DNA from: Prorocentrum cordatum
Lineage: Eukaryota > Sar > Dinophyceae > Prorocentrales > Prorocentraceae
Direction of reading: 5' to 3'
Assembly (NCBI GenBank): GCA_963575745.1
Contig: CAUYUJ010019602.1
Coordinates: 25,001-89,000 of the forward strand
Length of the DNA stretch: 64,000 nt
Part shown: positions 21,932-31,708 of the stretch, in pieces
How positions within the stretch are numbered: the stretch's first letter is position 1
Layout of the letters: the number at the start of each line of letters is the position of its first letter
Program-made: the position numbers and the translations under genes
The notes under the pieces: model-generated
Told to the model about the DNA's origin: nothing
What the model saw: the letters and a program-made list of their open reading frames with translations, nothing else
The model's database searches: none

Positions 21932-22978
21932 ATGGCTGCCTCATCAGCTGCTGCGGTCCCCGAGGTTTTCGCTATGGACGCCACTGATATGCCCGTTCCA
22001 GGAGCCAAGGAGGAGGAGGTCCCAGAGGGAAAACGGGTCAAAATTCAGACGGTTGAAGGCCTCGAGGAGGCCATGACAAAGGGGATGGACAAGATCACGA
22101 CGCTTGTTGCATCTCTGGGAGGTAAGATGACGGAGGGCTTCCAATCAACACATCGAAGCATCACGGATCTCGGCACCCAGCTCAATGCTCGTGTTGATTC
22201 GGTGGAGAAAAATGTACAGCAGGCGATGACGGACATAGATGCTATTACTAAGAAGGTTGAGGATCAGAGGCTCCAGATAATCCAGCTCCAGCAGGCTCCT
22301 GCAGGTGGGGCCCCCAGAGCAGGCACCTCTACGACAGCGTCCTCGGCGGAAACTCGGCAGTCAGTGCAGAATTTCACCCCATCGTTCGTCGAGCTCAAGG
22401 GATGGGTGACGGACTGGAGGGATGCAGAGAAGCGTCAGGAGGAGATGTTATCACAGCAGGCGTTGAATTCACTGCTGAATGAGGTCCTGGCTGGAGAATG
22501 GTTCAGTGGTGTGAAGGAGTTTCTGGACCTGAACCAATCCAAGAGGTTCAACACAGGTAGAGAGGCGTGGGGGTATTCGCGTGCTCGGCTCTATTTCCAG
22601 AATGGGGTTACCAGTGACCAGCTGTGGGATCTTCGTCGTCGACTCGTTGCCGCGATCGCCGACAACAAACTCCAGCACGCTCCCAGGGCCCTCAAGGTCC
22701 ACGTGGAGGCCCCCCCCTGGAAGAAGCCCCATCTGGATGCCGCTGGGATCTTTCAGGCCAAGTTCAAGAGTTTCAAGAAGCATCATTCGAATCTCAGGGC
22801 TGAGACGGGACCACCGATTACGTTCATGTGGGGCTCCAGTGACCACTTACCACCTCCAGGGAAGATTGTGGCCAAGTTCTCTCTGCAGAATGGCTGGGAG
22901 ATCACTCGTGCAATGAATCAGCTTGAGCCAGGGATCAACATTGATGAGTTGCGAGCGAGGATTTCCAGTACGAACTAG
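21932..22978 (+). CDS. LINE1 ORF1 protein (coiled coil, probable RNA-binding/RNP protein)
   Basis: 348 residues from the first ATG in the element (context GGCAAGATGG). The frame is open further upstream, but that part is the leader and the host A element. The N-terminal 35 residues are Ala/Glu-rich and followed by a basic GKRVK. A heptad-like region at about residues 45-115 (TTLVASLGGKMTEGFQSTH and onward) predicts a coiled coil. A Ser/Thr/Ala linker follows, then a domain starting FTPSFVELKGWVTDW (about residue 145) and containing VHVEAPPWKKPHL. LINE3 ORF1 shares this domain, with VELTGW and IEAPPWKRDHI. By analogy with other LINE ORF1 proteins it should coat the element RNA in the cytoplasm and nucleus. 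That role is inferred, since I recognise no RRM or zinc knuckle. It ends in TAG, after which the same frame continues as ORF2. Confidence 0.75.
   Translation: MAASSAAAVPEVFAMDATDMPVPGAKEEEVPEGKRVKIQTVEGLEEAMTKGMDKITTLVASLGGKMTEGFQSTHRSITDLGTQLNARVDSVEKNVQQAMTDIDAITKKVEDQRLQIIQLQQAPAGGAPRAGTSTTASSAETRQSVQNFTPSFVELKGWVTDWRDAEKRQEEMLSQQALNSLLNEVLAGEWFSGVKEFLDLNQSKRFNTGREAWGYSRARLYFQNGVTSDQLWDLRRRLVAAIADNKLQHAPRALKVHVEAPPWKKPHLDAAGIFQAKFKSFKKHHSNLRAETGPPITFMWGSSDHLPPPGKIVAKFSLQNGWEITRAMNQLEPGINIDELRARISSTN
22976..22978 (+). promoter_or_regulatory. In-frame stop between ORF1 and ORF2 (possible readthrough site)
   Basis: TAG followed by AGGTGC. ORF2 continues in the same frame with no ATG before its catalytic asparagine and glutamate; the first in-frame ATG is at 23123. 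LINE3 has TGA followed by CGGTGC at the equivalent place. Confidence 0.55.
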
Positions 22979-25900
22979 AGGTGCCACGACACCATTGCGT
23001 CATGGAATGTGCGTCGGGCAGGTGCAGAGAACGGCCATGACATAATTAATTCACTACGTCGTTTAGATGTGGGACTCGCGGGGTTGTGCGAGTGTCAGTT
23101 CCTTTCAGTTCGTGATCTCAGCATGCGAGGTTACACAATTTTTCGGAGTACTTGTCGGAAGGCTGCGGTGATTATGTCTAAGTCTTGGAGAGACTCGCTC
23201 AGAGCCACATATCGTGGCAAAGGTTTTGTCATTTGTAGTTATTCTAGTGTTACGGTTATTGTTGCATATATGCCACATGAGAGTATCAATGCCCTTACGG
23301 AAGAACAGTATGAGCATGATGTGTATGAGCAGATATTGTTTGATATATCCCAAGTGCTTCGCACACATAGGTCTAAGTTCCCGAAGCAGCCGCAGGACCT
23401 GGTCTTCTTGACAGATGCTAACGTCGAACTCGAGCCAGATTCGGAGGTCAACGGCTTTAGAGTTACTGGATCAGGGCTTCTGGAGGCGTCTGGGATTGCT
23501 GGGGAGTCTACGGAGATTGATACTGGGATGGAGGAGGGAGCGGATGACGGCAACCCGTATATGACTCAAACAAAACGTGGTGCACGCAAAGCCAGACCTC
23601 ATAGGCTTGTCTCGGGCTTCGAAATTCGACGGGCGTCTAGGTTGCAATCGATGAGGAGGGCCCTACTGGACTTCTGCGGGCTCTGGGGCATCAGGATGGA
23701 GAACACATTCGGGCAGAGGAGGGTTACTTTCAAATCAGGTACGGGGGTGGAGAAGGTGCTCGACTATGTTGGTGTCAGCCGTCGTTTACACAGGCAGGAG
23801 CTCACCGTTGGCTGGATGCTGCCTTCGGAAGTCGGCCACGCCTGGACGGAGCACCCTTGCAGCAGATACGAGCGTGCGCTGTCTGACCACGCCTGCATAG
23901 TTGTTCGCTTGTCTTGTGCACCGTCTGCGAAGAGACGGACCCAGCCTGCTCGAAAATTCATCCACTTGCAACCGGTGTCACAGCTGGAGTTTGCGAAGAA
24001 CATGGACGATCGGGGCAGTCGTTACCGTGCTCTGTGCCAGGAAAATGCTGACCCAGAGGATCGACAGGAGATGTTGGATACGCTGGGACCTGACCTCATA
24101 AAGGCCGCCGAGGAGACCCCCCAGAAAGATATCAATCCCAGGAATAATGTGCCAAAGAAATCCGAGATCCACTGGGCCGCCCAGGCAAGTAAACGTGAAG
24201 CTCTTCGTCGGGGGGATAGAGAGGAGGCTAAACGGTGCTCAAAGATTGTGAGGAGAGAAAGAAGGAGGCTAGAGGCAAGAGTACAGAGGTGGAGGACGGA
24301 AATGAACACGAGGAGGAGGAGGAGGGCCAAGACGGAGACGTTGATCCTTGCCAACGGGATGGAGTCTCAGAACCGCGAGGAGTGGGGGGACGAGATATTG
24401 GGGCACATGAAGTCTAAGGTGGAGGACCCCGAGGCCAGAGAGGTGACCCTGCGTGAGCTTCAGTCGCTGCGTGGTCTATGTTCGGGAAGCGGATCCTCAG
24501 AGGTGTTCTCGATGTCGCTCCTGCTGCGGGCGAGGGCGAAGCTGTCCACGGGAAAGGCCCCAGGTCCCGACAACGTGACTGTCACGATGTTGAAACAGCT
24601 CTCGTGGGCATCTGTGCGACGTGTTCTGGTGAGCTTCCAAGGTGTGTATTCCAGAAGGTTATGTTGTCCCGACAGTTGGCGTCAACTAGCTGCCACACTC
24701 ATGCCAAAAGAAATGGACATACAACATTTGACAGATACACGTATGCTATGTCTACAGTCGTGTCTTATGAAATGGTACATGACATGTATTGTGATGTTGA
24801 TTGAGAAGAGGATTGAGGAGCACCGACACTATGTATGCCTGTACGGATTCAGATCGGGACGCAAAACATCGGAAATCACCAGCGTTGCCAAGAGGCTCAG
24901 CCAGCACTCCGCTGTCTGGGGCAAAGGAGACAGTTTGTGGCTTGCCAATCTTGATATCTTACAAGCTTTCGATAATGTTACTCCGTGCCTCGCCATGCGC
25001 TGTCTTCGTGCTCTTGACATACCTGCTGATCTCATTGTGGCGTTGATTGAACCCATGATGGATAATCAGTGCGTGGCCAGCTTCGAGGGCATCGAGGCAT
25101 CGTCAGCGGTCTATTGGGACAAATCTATTCGAACGGGAGGAGTAGAGGGACCTATGATTTTTCTGGCAGTTTCTATTGTACTCTGGAGAGATGTTATCGA
25201 CAGATGGAGGCAAGAAACGCAGTACGGCATCACATTGGAAAATGATGAGCGCATGTTCAATGGTGAGCGTATGACCCACAGTTTCTGGGCAGATAATCTT
25301 TTGTTGTATGCGAAGACCCGCACTGACCTTGAGTTGATGGTGCGTGACATGAGTATCCCCCTGATGAATGCAGGAATGACCTGGAAGCCGAAATCTTTGA
25401 TGTATATTTACTTTGGTGCGCCGCCTGGCATCCCGCCGTCCCCTGAGCAGGATATCCGTGTGCTGGTGCCGTCTAGTGACGCCGCTCTTGGGACCCGAGA
25501 AGTGGTCCTACCGCGTGTTCAAGCGTTTGAGATCCTGGGAGCCACTCTGGAGGAGACCTGGAAGGACCACTCGGACTCAGAGGCCATGCTCCAGAAAGCC
25601 CAGAGGATGTTCTTTGGGGAAATCGCGTATTACCGCTGTTCTGGGATTGACTTGGCTGAAAGATTTACTCGCTATCAAGCTAAAGTGATTGCTGCATTAT
25701 TATTCAACTGTGAGGGCAGAACGCCCGACTATTCTACCATTGCTGCTGTTCACTATTTTGAAGGCAGATGTCTAGCTATAATGTCAGGTATACGCAAGCG
25801 GAGAACTGAAGGCTGGTCTGAGTTTCAACGTAGGCGATACAAAGCGGGACGACAGAGTTTTGCTGGACTTGGATTCCGAAGTGCGGTGCAGATATGGATA

Positions 25901-27157
25901 TTTCGTTGTTGGGATTGGGCTAAGGATGTCTCAGTTGCTGCAAGTATTCGTATGAGGAGATACACAACACACACTGAGGAGGAGGAGGGAGAGACGGTAC
26001 CAAATCGGCGTCAGAGGAAAACTCGGGCGATGGCGACGGCGGCGACTTCTCAAACATATCATGTATCTCAGATATCCCAGATGTCGAGTGGCTGTCGCCG
26101 GCGTACACCAGATGATCAGCCTGCCATACCTGAGGAGTCGGACATGTCACGTGAATGGATGATATCTAGGCTGGCCATGTTACATGGAAGGGGGAAGTGG
26201 ACGGAACATCGTGACACATGTATTCTAGCAATGCCTGTAAAAGATAGGAAGCAGCTGACACGCATGAACATAGGCGGCCGCCCCCGTGGACATACTGCGT
26301 GGGACTGGTGCTTGTGCGATCTCTTTGGTTGTGAGTGGTACCTCTCATTCGACAGTTCCGCTGGGTCCCGTGAGAAATACTGCAAGCATTTGCTGACTGT
26401 GATTGGTATGCAACACTTGTTCGACTTGTTTGTTCTACCCAGGCCGCCTGGTGTGAGACATGTGAAGGCAGAGGAGGAGGAGGAGAGTGAGATGAATGAG
26501 AGGATGAGCAAACGTATTGCCGCTAATTTTGAGAATGAAACGGAGTGGAGGTGTGAGAATATTGAGCGTCTTGGGATGGAGATCTTGGGAGATAGTAAGA
26601 CTGTTGTAAACTGGATGTGTGGTGAGTGGCAGATTCGCAACAAGCAGTATGTACGACTGGTGGGAACACTACAAAATACGGTATCGATGCTGTCTGGATG
26701 GGGACTGACCTCACCTGCATCGGGACAGAATCTGTATAAGCATTTCTTTCGTGAGGGTAATGAGCGTGCGGATAAATTGTCGTGGGAGGCCAGAGGTGGC
26801 CAAACTATTACTCGCTGGTTTGCATATGATAAGTTCCTCAGTACTCGTAAGACTGCTCTCCGTGGTGCATTCGATGGGGGTGTCAGTAATGAAGGATGTG
26901 GAGGTGGGTGGTGGCTTCAGATTGGCGTTGTAGGTAGGGGTTCCAGCGTGCAGGTTGATTTTCCCATCTCCTCCTCCTCCTCCTCCTCCTCCTCTTCCTC
27001 CTGCACCAGCTCGCACAGCTTCCATTGGCACGATGTGGCCGAGGAGGCGATGAGCTTGCCTCCTGGTAGCACGGTAACCTGCTGTGAACTAGCTGCCTGC
27101 GCTGCCCTGACGAGAGCTGCTGCTAAGGTGGCGTGCGCTCTGCTACGACCTACCTAA
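22979..27157 (+). CDS. LINE1 ORF2: APE endonuclease, reverse transcriptase, permuted RNase H
   Basis: 1392 codons counted from the TAG. The APE-type endonuclease spans about residues 5-310: SWN (N10), E38, TDAN (D146, N148) and SDH (D303, H304). It would nick target DNA. The reverse transcriptase spans about 520-820. It has KAPGPDNV, motif A LDILQAFD (D659, D665), a motif B-like RTGGVEGP, and motif C WADN (D772, N773) where FADD is usual. A connector rich in basic and Trp residues follows. The C-terminal 200 residues carry RNase H signatures in permuted order: GDSKTVVNW (D1205), REGNERAD (D1265), AFDGGV (D1299), then CCELAACAAL (E1370). A Ser run encoded by TCC repeats (26965-27000) lies between the last two. 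The frame has no internal stop or shift, so the copy may be recently active. Translation start is uncertain (readthrough or reinitiation). It ends TAA at 27155-27157. Confidence 0.88.
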   Translation, partial: RCHDTIASWNVRRAGAENGHDIINSLRRLDVGLAGLCECQFLSVRDLSMRGYTIFRSTCRKAAVIMSKSWRDSLRATYRGKGFVICSYSSVTVIVAYMPHESINALTEEQYEHDVYEQILFDISQVLRTHRSKFPKQPQDLVFLTDANVELEPDSEVNGFRVTGSGLLEASGIAGESTEIDTGMEEGADDGNPYMTQTKRGARKARPHRLVSGFEIRRASRLQSMRRALLDFCGLWGIRMENTFGQRRVTFKSGTGVEKVLDYVGVSRRLHRQELTVGWMLPSEVGHAWTEHPCSRYERALSDHACIVVRLSCAPSAKRRTQPARKFIHLQPVSQLEFAKNMDDRGSRYRALCQENADPEDRQEMLDTLGPDLIKAAEETPQKDINPRNNVPKKSEIHWAAQASKREALRRGDREEAKRCSKIVRRERRRLEARVQRWRTEMNTRRRRRAKTETLILANGMESQNREEWGDEILGHMKSKVEDPEAREVTLRELQSLRGLCSGSGSSEVFSMSLLLRARAKLSTGKAPGPDNVTVTMLKQLSWASVRRVLVSFQGVYSRRLCCPDSWRQLAATLMPKEMDIQHLTDTRMLCLQSCLMKWYMTCIVMLIEKRIEEHRHYVCLYGFRSGRKTSEITSVAKRLSQHSAVWGKGDSLWLANLDILQAFDNVTPCLAMRCLRALDIPADLIVALIEPMMDNQCVASFEGIEASSAVYWDKSIRTGGVEGPMIFLAVSIVLWRDVIDRWRQETQYGITLENDERMFNGERMTHSFWADNLLLYAKTRTDLELMVRDMSIPLMNAGMTWKPKSLMYIYFGAPPGIPPSPEQDIRVLVPSSDAALGTREVVLPRVQAFEILGATLEETWKDHSDSEAMLQKAQRMFFGEIAYYRCSGIDLAERFTRYQAKVIAALLFNCEGRTPDYSTIAAVHYFEGRCLAIMSGIRKRRTEGWSEFQRRRYKAGRQSFAGLGFRSAVQIWIFRCWDWAKDVSVAASIRMRRYTTHTEEEEGETVPNRRQRKTRAMATAATSQTYHVSQISQMSSGCRRRTPDDQPAIPEESDMSREWMISRLAMLHGRGKWTEHRDTCILAMPVKDRKQLTRMNIGGRPRGHTAWDWCLCDLFGCEWYLSFDSSAGSREKYCKHLLTVIGMQHLFDLFVLPRPPGVRHVKAEEEEESEMNERMSKRIAANFENETEWRCENIERLGMEILGDSKTVVNWMCGEWQIRNKQYVRLVGTLQNTVSMLSGWGLTSPASGQNLYKHFFREGNERADKLSWEARGGQTITRWFAYDKFLSTRKTALRGAFDGGVSNEGCGGGWWLQIGVVGRGSSVQVDFPISSSSSSSSSSSCTSSHSFHWHDVAEEAMSLPPGSTVTCCELAACAALTRAAAKVACALLRPT

Positions 27158-27266
27158 GATGGTGGGGGCTCAGTTGCACTGCTCCGCCGATTCGGATTCG
27201 GATTCTAGTGGCGGACCGCAAACCGCAAAAAAAAACGAAGGTTGACGGTTTACCGCCGGCGCCCAG

Positions 27267-27415
27267 TTGCCAGTGCCGGTAGCGGGTTCGGGGGCGCTGC
27301 CGGCGCCCGTTCAGGCGTGCACGCGCACGTGCAGGCACGCGTGGCAGCGTCGCTGGCAGCGCTTCAGAAGAGCTTCAGGAGGGCCCAGGGCGCCCGAGAA
27401 CATCTTTCTAAAAGA
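27267..27415 (-). mobile_element. Partial family B element
   Basis: A GC-rich body with a GCGCACGTGCAGGCACGCG palindrome remnant at about 27320. It lacks both usual ends. Confidence 0.55.
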
Positions 27416-27712
27416 TTCCCGGAGAGCTCGCTGAGAGCTAAAGGGTTTAAGATTAGAAGCCGGACGGTGGTGGTGCCCGCCAGGAGCTCCTCCACGGCGC
27501 TCCACGTTCCCCGCAGAAACTCCGGCGAGCCGGCAACGTGTCTGGGAGAACTTCCGGCAAGCTTCCACGCGTGCCTGCGCGCGTGCAGGCGCGCATAGAA
27601 GCGTTTTGGGCAGCGCTCCAGCAGCGCTGCAGGAGGGCTCCCCAGGGCACTCCAGGAAAGAGTTCCCGTTCTCGAGGGTCTCTTTGCTCTCCGGGTTTTG
27701 GACGCTACCAAG
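27416..27712 (-). mobile_element. Family B element, full length
   Basis: On this strand it runs TTCCCGGAGAGCTCGC to GACGCTACCAAG, with the GTGGTGGTGCCCGCCAG landmark and the central palindrome near 27560-27600. Confidence 0.85.
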
Positions 27713-27728
27713 TTCAGCGCTCGCAGAA

Positions 27729-28127
<399 letters not shown>

Positions 28128-28244
28128 CAAACAGACGCCGGCGGTAAACTGTCAATCTGGTCACGCCGGGGACCTCGTAGAGCTGCTTTCACGCATGAGA
28201 GTGCTGACTCTTTTGATTGGCTCGGCAGGTATTTCTCTGGCTCA
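28128..28244 (-). mobile_element. 3' end of a C1-type element
   Basis: Hairpin (GACGCCGGCGGTAAAC), TIR copy GGACCTCGTAGAGC, then the ACGCATGAGAGTGCTGACTC segment typical of C1 3' ends. Family B begins at 28245. Confidence 0.65.
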
Positions 28245-28534
28245 CTTGGTAGCGTCTAAAACCCGAGCGAAGAGACCCTCGAGAACGGGAACACTTTCCT
28301 GGAGTGCCCTGGGGGGCCCTCCTGCAGCGCTGCTCGCTGCCAGAAACGCTTCTATGCGTGCCTGCACGCGTGCAGGCACGCGTGGAAGCTTGCCGGAAGT
28401 TCCCCCGGACACGTTGCCGGCTCGCCGGAGTTTCTGCGGGGAACGTGGAGCGCCGTGGAGGAGCTCCTGGCGGGCACCACCACCGTCCGGCTTCTAATCT
28501 TAAGCCCTTCAGCTCTCAGCGAGCTCTCCGGGAA
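28245..28534 (+). mobile_element. Family B element, full length
   Basis: CTTGGTAGCG to CTCTCCGGGAA. The palindrome GCCTGCACGCGTGCAGGC is perfect at 28360-28377, with longer imperfect arms outside it. Confidence 0.88.
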
Positions 28535-28850
28535 TTAATGCCGAAGAGCGCCAAGAGGTACCCAGACAGACCGAAGAGCGAAAGCGACAAACTTGCTAGC
28601 ACCCGGAGAGCAAAGAGAACACACACCAGAAAGCTGTCCTGGCGAGCTTTGGACGCGCTTCTGGAGCTCTGGAGGGCCCACTACCGCCCTTTGGAAGCGC
28701 TGCGAGGAACGCTTCCACGCGTGCCTGCACGCATGCAGGCGCGCGTGCAAGCTTGTCGGAATCTCTCCCGGACACGCTGCCGTCTCAGGCGAGATGCTGC
28801 GAGGATCGTGGAGCGGCGTCTTAAACCCTCTAGCGCTCAGAGAGCTCTTC
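28535..28850 (+). mobile_element. C 5' scrap followed by a diverged family B element
   Basis: A minus-strand C end (GCCAAGAGGTA at about 28560), then a B-like body with a palindrome near 28720-28745. It ends around AGAGAGCTCTTCCGG. Confidence 0.6.
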
Positions 28851-29345
28851 CGGCATTTCTCTCTCTGTCTAGTTCTTTGCCTCAGTCCTGTCCTTTCTCT
28901 GTTTTTTCCCTCCTGCCCTTTTGCCTCTCTGTTCTTGGATGCCTCTTCCTCTCAGTCTCTTCTGTTTGTTTCCTGTCCCACTCGAGCAGTTTGACCTGCT
29001 TAGGTCGAGGCTCCCTTTCCCACTCGAGCAGTTTAACGACCTGCTCAGGTCGTGCTCGGGTCAGAGCTTCTCTGCCCGGAACGTGGGCGCTTCCAGCAAG
29101 AACTTGCTAATGTGAGTACTACGAGTTACTGTTCCTTTTCTCTTTTCTGTCTTCTCCTCCCCTCTCTTCTCTTCGCCCCCTTGAGCACTTTAACGACCTG
29201 CTCAGATCGAGCCCTCTGACCTTAACTCAGCCCGGGCTGGCTCCCCGGGAAGCGCCGACCCTGAATGCTTGCCCCCGAGTCGCACGGATCTAACGCGGCA
29301 GTGAACGTGCATGGGAGCTCACCTCGCGTGGCGGCCTTCTGGCAA
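28851..29345. other. CT-rich spacer with GAGCAGTTT repeats and an A-end scrap
   Basis: CT-rich sequence with three related copies of GAGCAGTTTAACGACCTGCT (about 28983, 29023, 29183). A minus-strand A 5' scrap lies at about 29088-29128. No supported gene. Confidence 0.6.
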
Positions 29346-29568
29346 CGCTGGAAAGCTTCCCTGGGGTGGAGTCCGCCAGTAAATTTTCAGGCCCATGGGT
29401 GCAGTGTTACTATTGAATCACTTGGAAAACCGACGTTGGAAAAAAAAACACAAAAAACGTGATTTTTCGAGAAGCTGCCTTCATGTGTTCCGACGATCGC
29501 CGCGGAAGAAAAGAGCTCTACGAGGTTCCCGGCGATTGCCAGGTTGACGGTTTACCGCCGGCGCCAGT
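29346..29568 (+). mobile_element. Family C2 element, 5' truncated
   Basis: It begins within the CCGCCAGTAAATTTTCAGG segment and continues through the A/T-rich tract and GACGATCGCC to the TIR copy, hairpin and GCGCCAG at about 29568. Confidence 0.75.
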
Positions 29569-29605
29569 CTGTATGGCTCAGTTACGTCTGAAGCTGATTA
29601 ACACA

Positions 29606-31708
29606 TAACTCGTAGAGCTTCCCTTAGCAAGTAGCTCGTAGAGCTTCCCTTAGCAAGTTATTGCTGGAAGCTAAGAGTAATTCCGGCGCGCTGGAGAGCT
29701 AGTTGGCAAGAAAATCTCGACGGAACTTTTGCTGACTTTTGGTCGGTTGAAAATTTTGTTCTCGAAATTCAACACTTCGTTTGAGCTCTAGTATTTTTTC
29801 CCGTGATATTCGATCTTATTCCCGCTCGCCATCTTGATCTCAGCTCGATCGGGTGAATATTACTATCGAAAAGCACTGTGGCGGGATCGGCCGTTTTGAG
29901 TCATCTTGATACGCGCTGACGGTTTTCTCAACATAACTCGAGCTTTAGGACAGCTACAGAGCTGATAAGCACAGCTAATCGATGTAGAATGATTAGGCGC
30001 GTTCGCCTGTTGAATCCAGAAGTCTGAACTCGATCTGTTAGCTGAGCTAGGTCCCCAAACCTATTTGAATTATTCGAGTCATTTTGACAGGAACTTTCGT
30101 TTTTTGTACTTATTTCGAGCTGTAGGACAGCTACAGAGCTGATATTTACAGGGATCGATTTGAAGACATCAGGCGCGTCCGCCTGTCGAATCCAGAGCTC
30201 AGAACTCGGTCTGCTGCCCGAAGTAGGTCTGCGAAACTATTGTATTATTCGAGTCATCCTGTGAGGTGCTGTCGGTTTTCTGCACTTAACTCGGGCTGTA
30301 GGGGGCTGCAGGGCTGGTAATGACAGGAGTCGATTCGCAGACATCAGACGCGTCCGCCTGTCGCATTCAGAGATCAAAAAATATTCACTATGAGTCGGAA
30401 TGTTGGTAGATGCTGTCGGTTTTCTCAACTTAAGTCGAGATAGGGATCTCTAAGTCTCCTGGCGGTAACCAAGGTTGATGGTTTACCGCCGGCGCCCAGT
30501 TATTGCTGGAAGCTTAAGAGTAATTCCGGGGCGCTGGAGAGCTACTTGGCAAGGAAAATCTCGACGGACCTTTTGCTGACTTTTGGTCGGTTGAAAATTT
30601 CGTTCTCGAAATTCAACAATTCGTTTGAGCTCTAGTATTTTCCCGTGATATTAGATCTCACTCCCGCTCGCCATCTTGATCTCAGCTCGATCGGGTACCT
30701 TTTACTGCCAAAAAGCACACGGGCGGGATCGACCCTTTCGAGTCATCCTGTCACGCGCTGTCGGTTTTCTCAAGATAACTCGAGCTTTAGGACAGCTACA
30801 GAGCTGGTAAGCACAGCTAATCGATTCAGAATGATCAGGCGCGTTCGCCTGTCCAATCCAGAGGTCTGAACTCGGTCTGCTAGCCGGGCTAGGTCCGCGA
30901 ACCTATCTGTATCATTTGTGTCATTGTAGCAGACGCTCTCGGGTTTCTGTACTTAACTCGAGCTGTAGGGCAGTTACAGAGCTCATAGTACAGAAATCGA
31001 TTTGGAATCATCAGGCGCGTTCGTCTGTTCAATCGAGAGCTCTGAACTCGGCCTGCTGCCCGAGCTAGGTCCGCGAAACTATTCGTATTGTTCGAGTCAT
31101 CTTGAGAAGTGCTCTCTGTTTTCTGCACTTAACTCGTGCTGGGGGAGAGCTACAGTGCTGCTGGTCACATACATCGATTTGTAGACATCAGGCGCGCCCG
31201 TCTGTCGAACCGAGAGCTCGGAACTCGGTCTGCTGCTCGAGCTAGCTCCGCGAAACTATTGTATTATTCAAGTCATCCTGAGAACTGCTGTCGGTTTCGC
31301 ACATAACTCGGGCTGTAGGGGGCTGAAGGGCTGGTAATCACAGGAGTCGGTTCAGAACTCGGTCTGTTGCCCGAACTAGGTTCGCGAAACTATTCGTATT
31401 GTTCGAGTCATCCTGAGAGGTGCTGTCAGTTTCCTGCACTTAACTCGGCTGCAGGGGGGGCTGCAGGGCTGGTAATCACAGGGATCGATTCAGAGACATT
31501 AGACGCGTCCGCCTGTCGCATTCAGAGGTCTCAACTCGGTTTGACACTCGAGCTGGGTTCCAAACTGTTTGTTTTTTTTGCCAGAGTGATCTTGAGAGGT
31601 CTGGCTTGGGCTGAAATTCTTTGGATTTTTTCCAAATTATATATTGTCAGGAAGCTCTACGAGTCCCCCGGCGGTAACAAAGGTTGACGGTTTACCGCCG
31701 GCGCCCAG
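29606..31708 (+). mobile_element. Family A element split by another A
   Basis: Pieces 29606-29631 and 30500-31708. The join reads CCCTTAGCAAG then TTATTGCTGG, as in complete copies. The combined length is about 1235 bp. Confidence 0.88.
29632..30499 (+). mobile_element. Family A element, nested (868 bp)
   Basis: Starts TAGCTCGTAGAGCTTCC and ends GGCGCCCAG. It is shorter than average because it has fewer monomers. Confidence 0.88.

Larger units (their letters stand above)
21415..27234 (+). mobile_element. LINE1: near-complete non-LTR retrotransposon
   Basis: About 5.8 kb with a 5' leader (21415-21931), ORF1, one in-frame TAG, ORF2 and a 77-bp 3' end finishing in GCAAACCGCAAAAAAAAAC. It sits in the hairpin loop of a family A element. 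The left flank ends GGCGGTAAGAAAGGT and the right flank begins GAAGGTTGACGG, so a short duplication of AAGGT is possible. The leader contains a 50-bp-spaced repeat of GCACTTGTTTGCGGCATTT and a CAGGCCGCCTGC motif that recurs in the LINE3 leader. No LTRs are present. Confidence 0.92.
20001..27266 (+). mobile_element. Family A element holding a B element and LINE1
   Basis: Its own sequence is 20001-21075, 21372-21414 and about 27235-27266. It lacks the first about 25 bases of a full A. B splits ACATTACA/TGTTGTCAG. LINE1 splits the terminal hairpin loop. Confidence 0.88.

Noticed and set aside
31650-31708. The terminal hairpin as an integron-like attC recombination site (GTTGAC resembles the GTTRRRY core)
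   Set aside because: No integrase, no cassette genes, and insertion borders lie outside the hairpin, next to T, not at the GTTGAC core.
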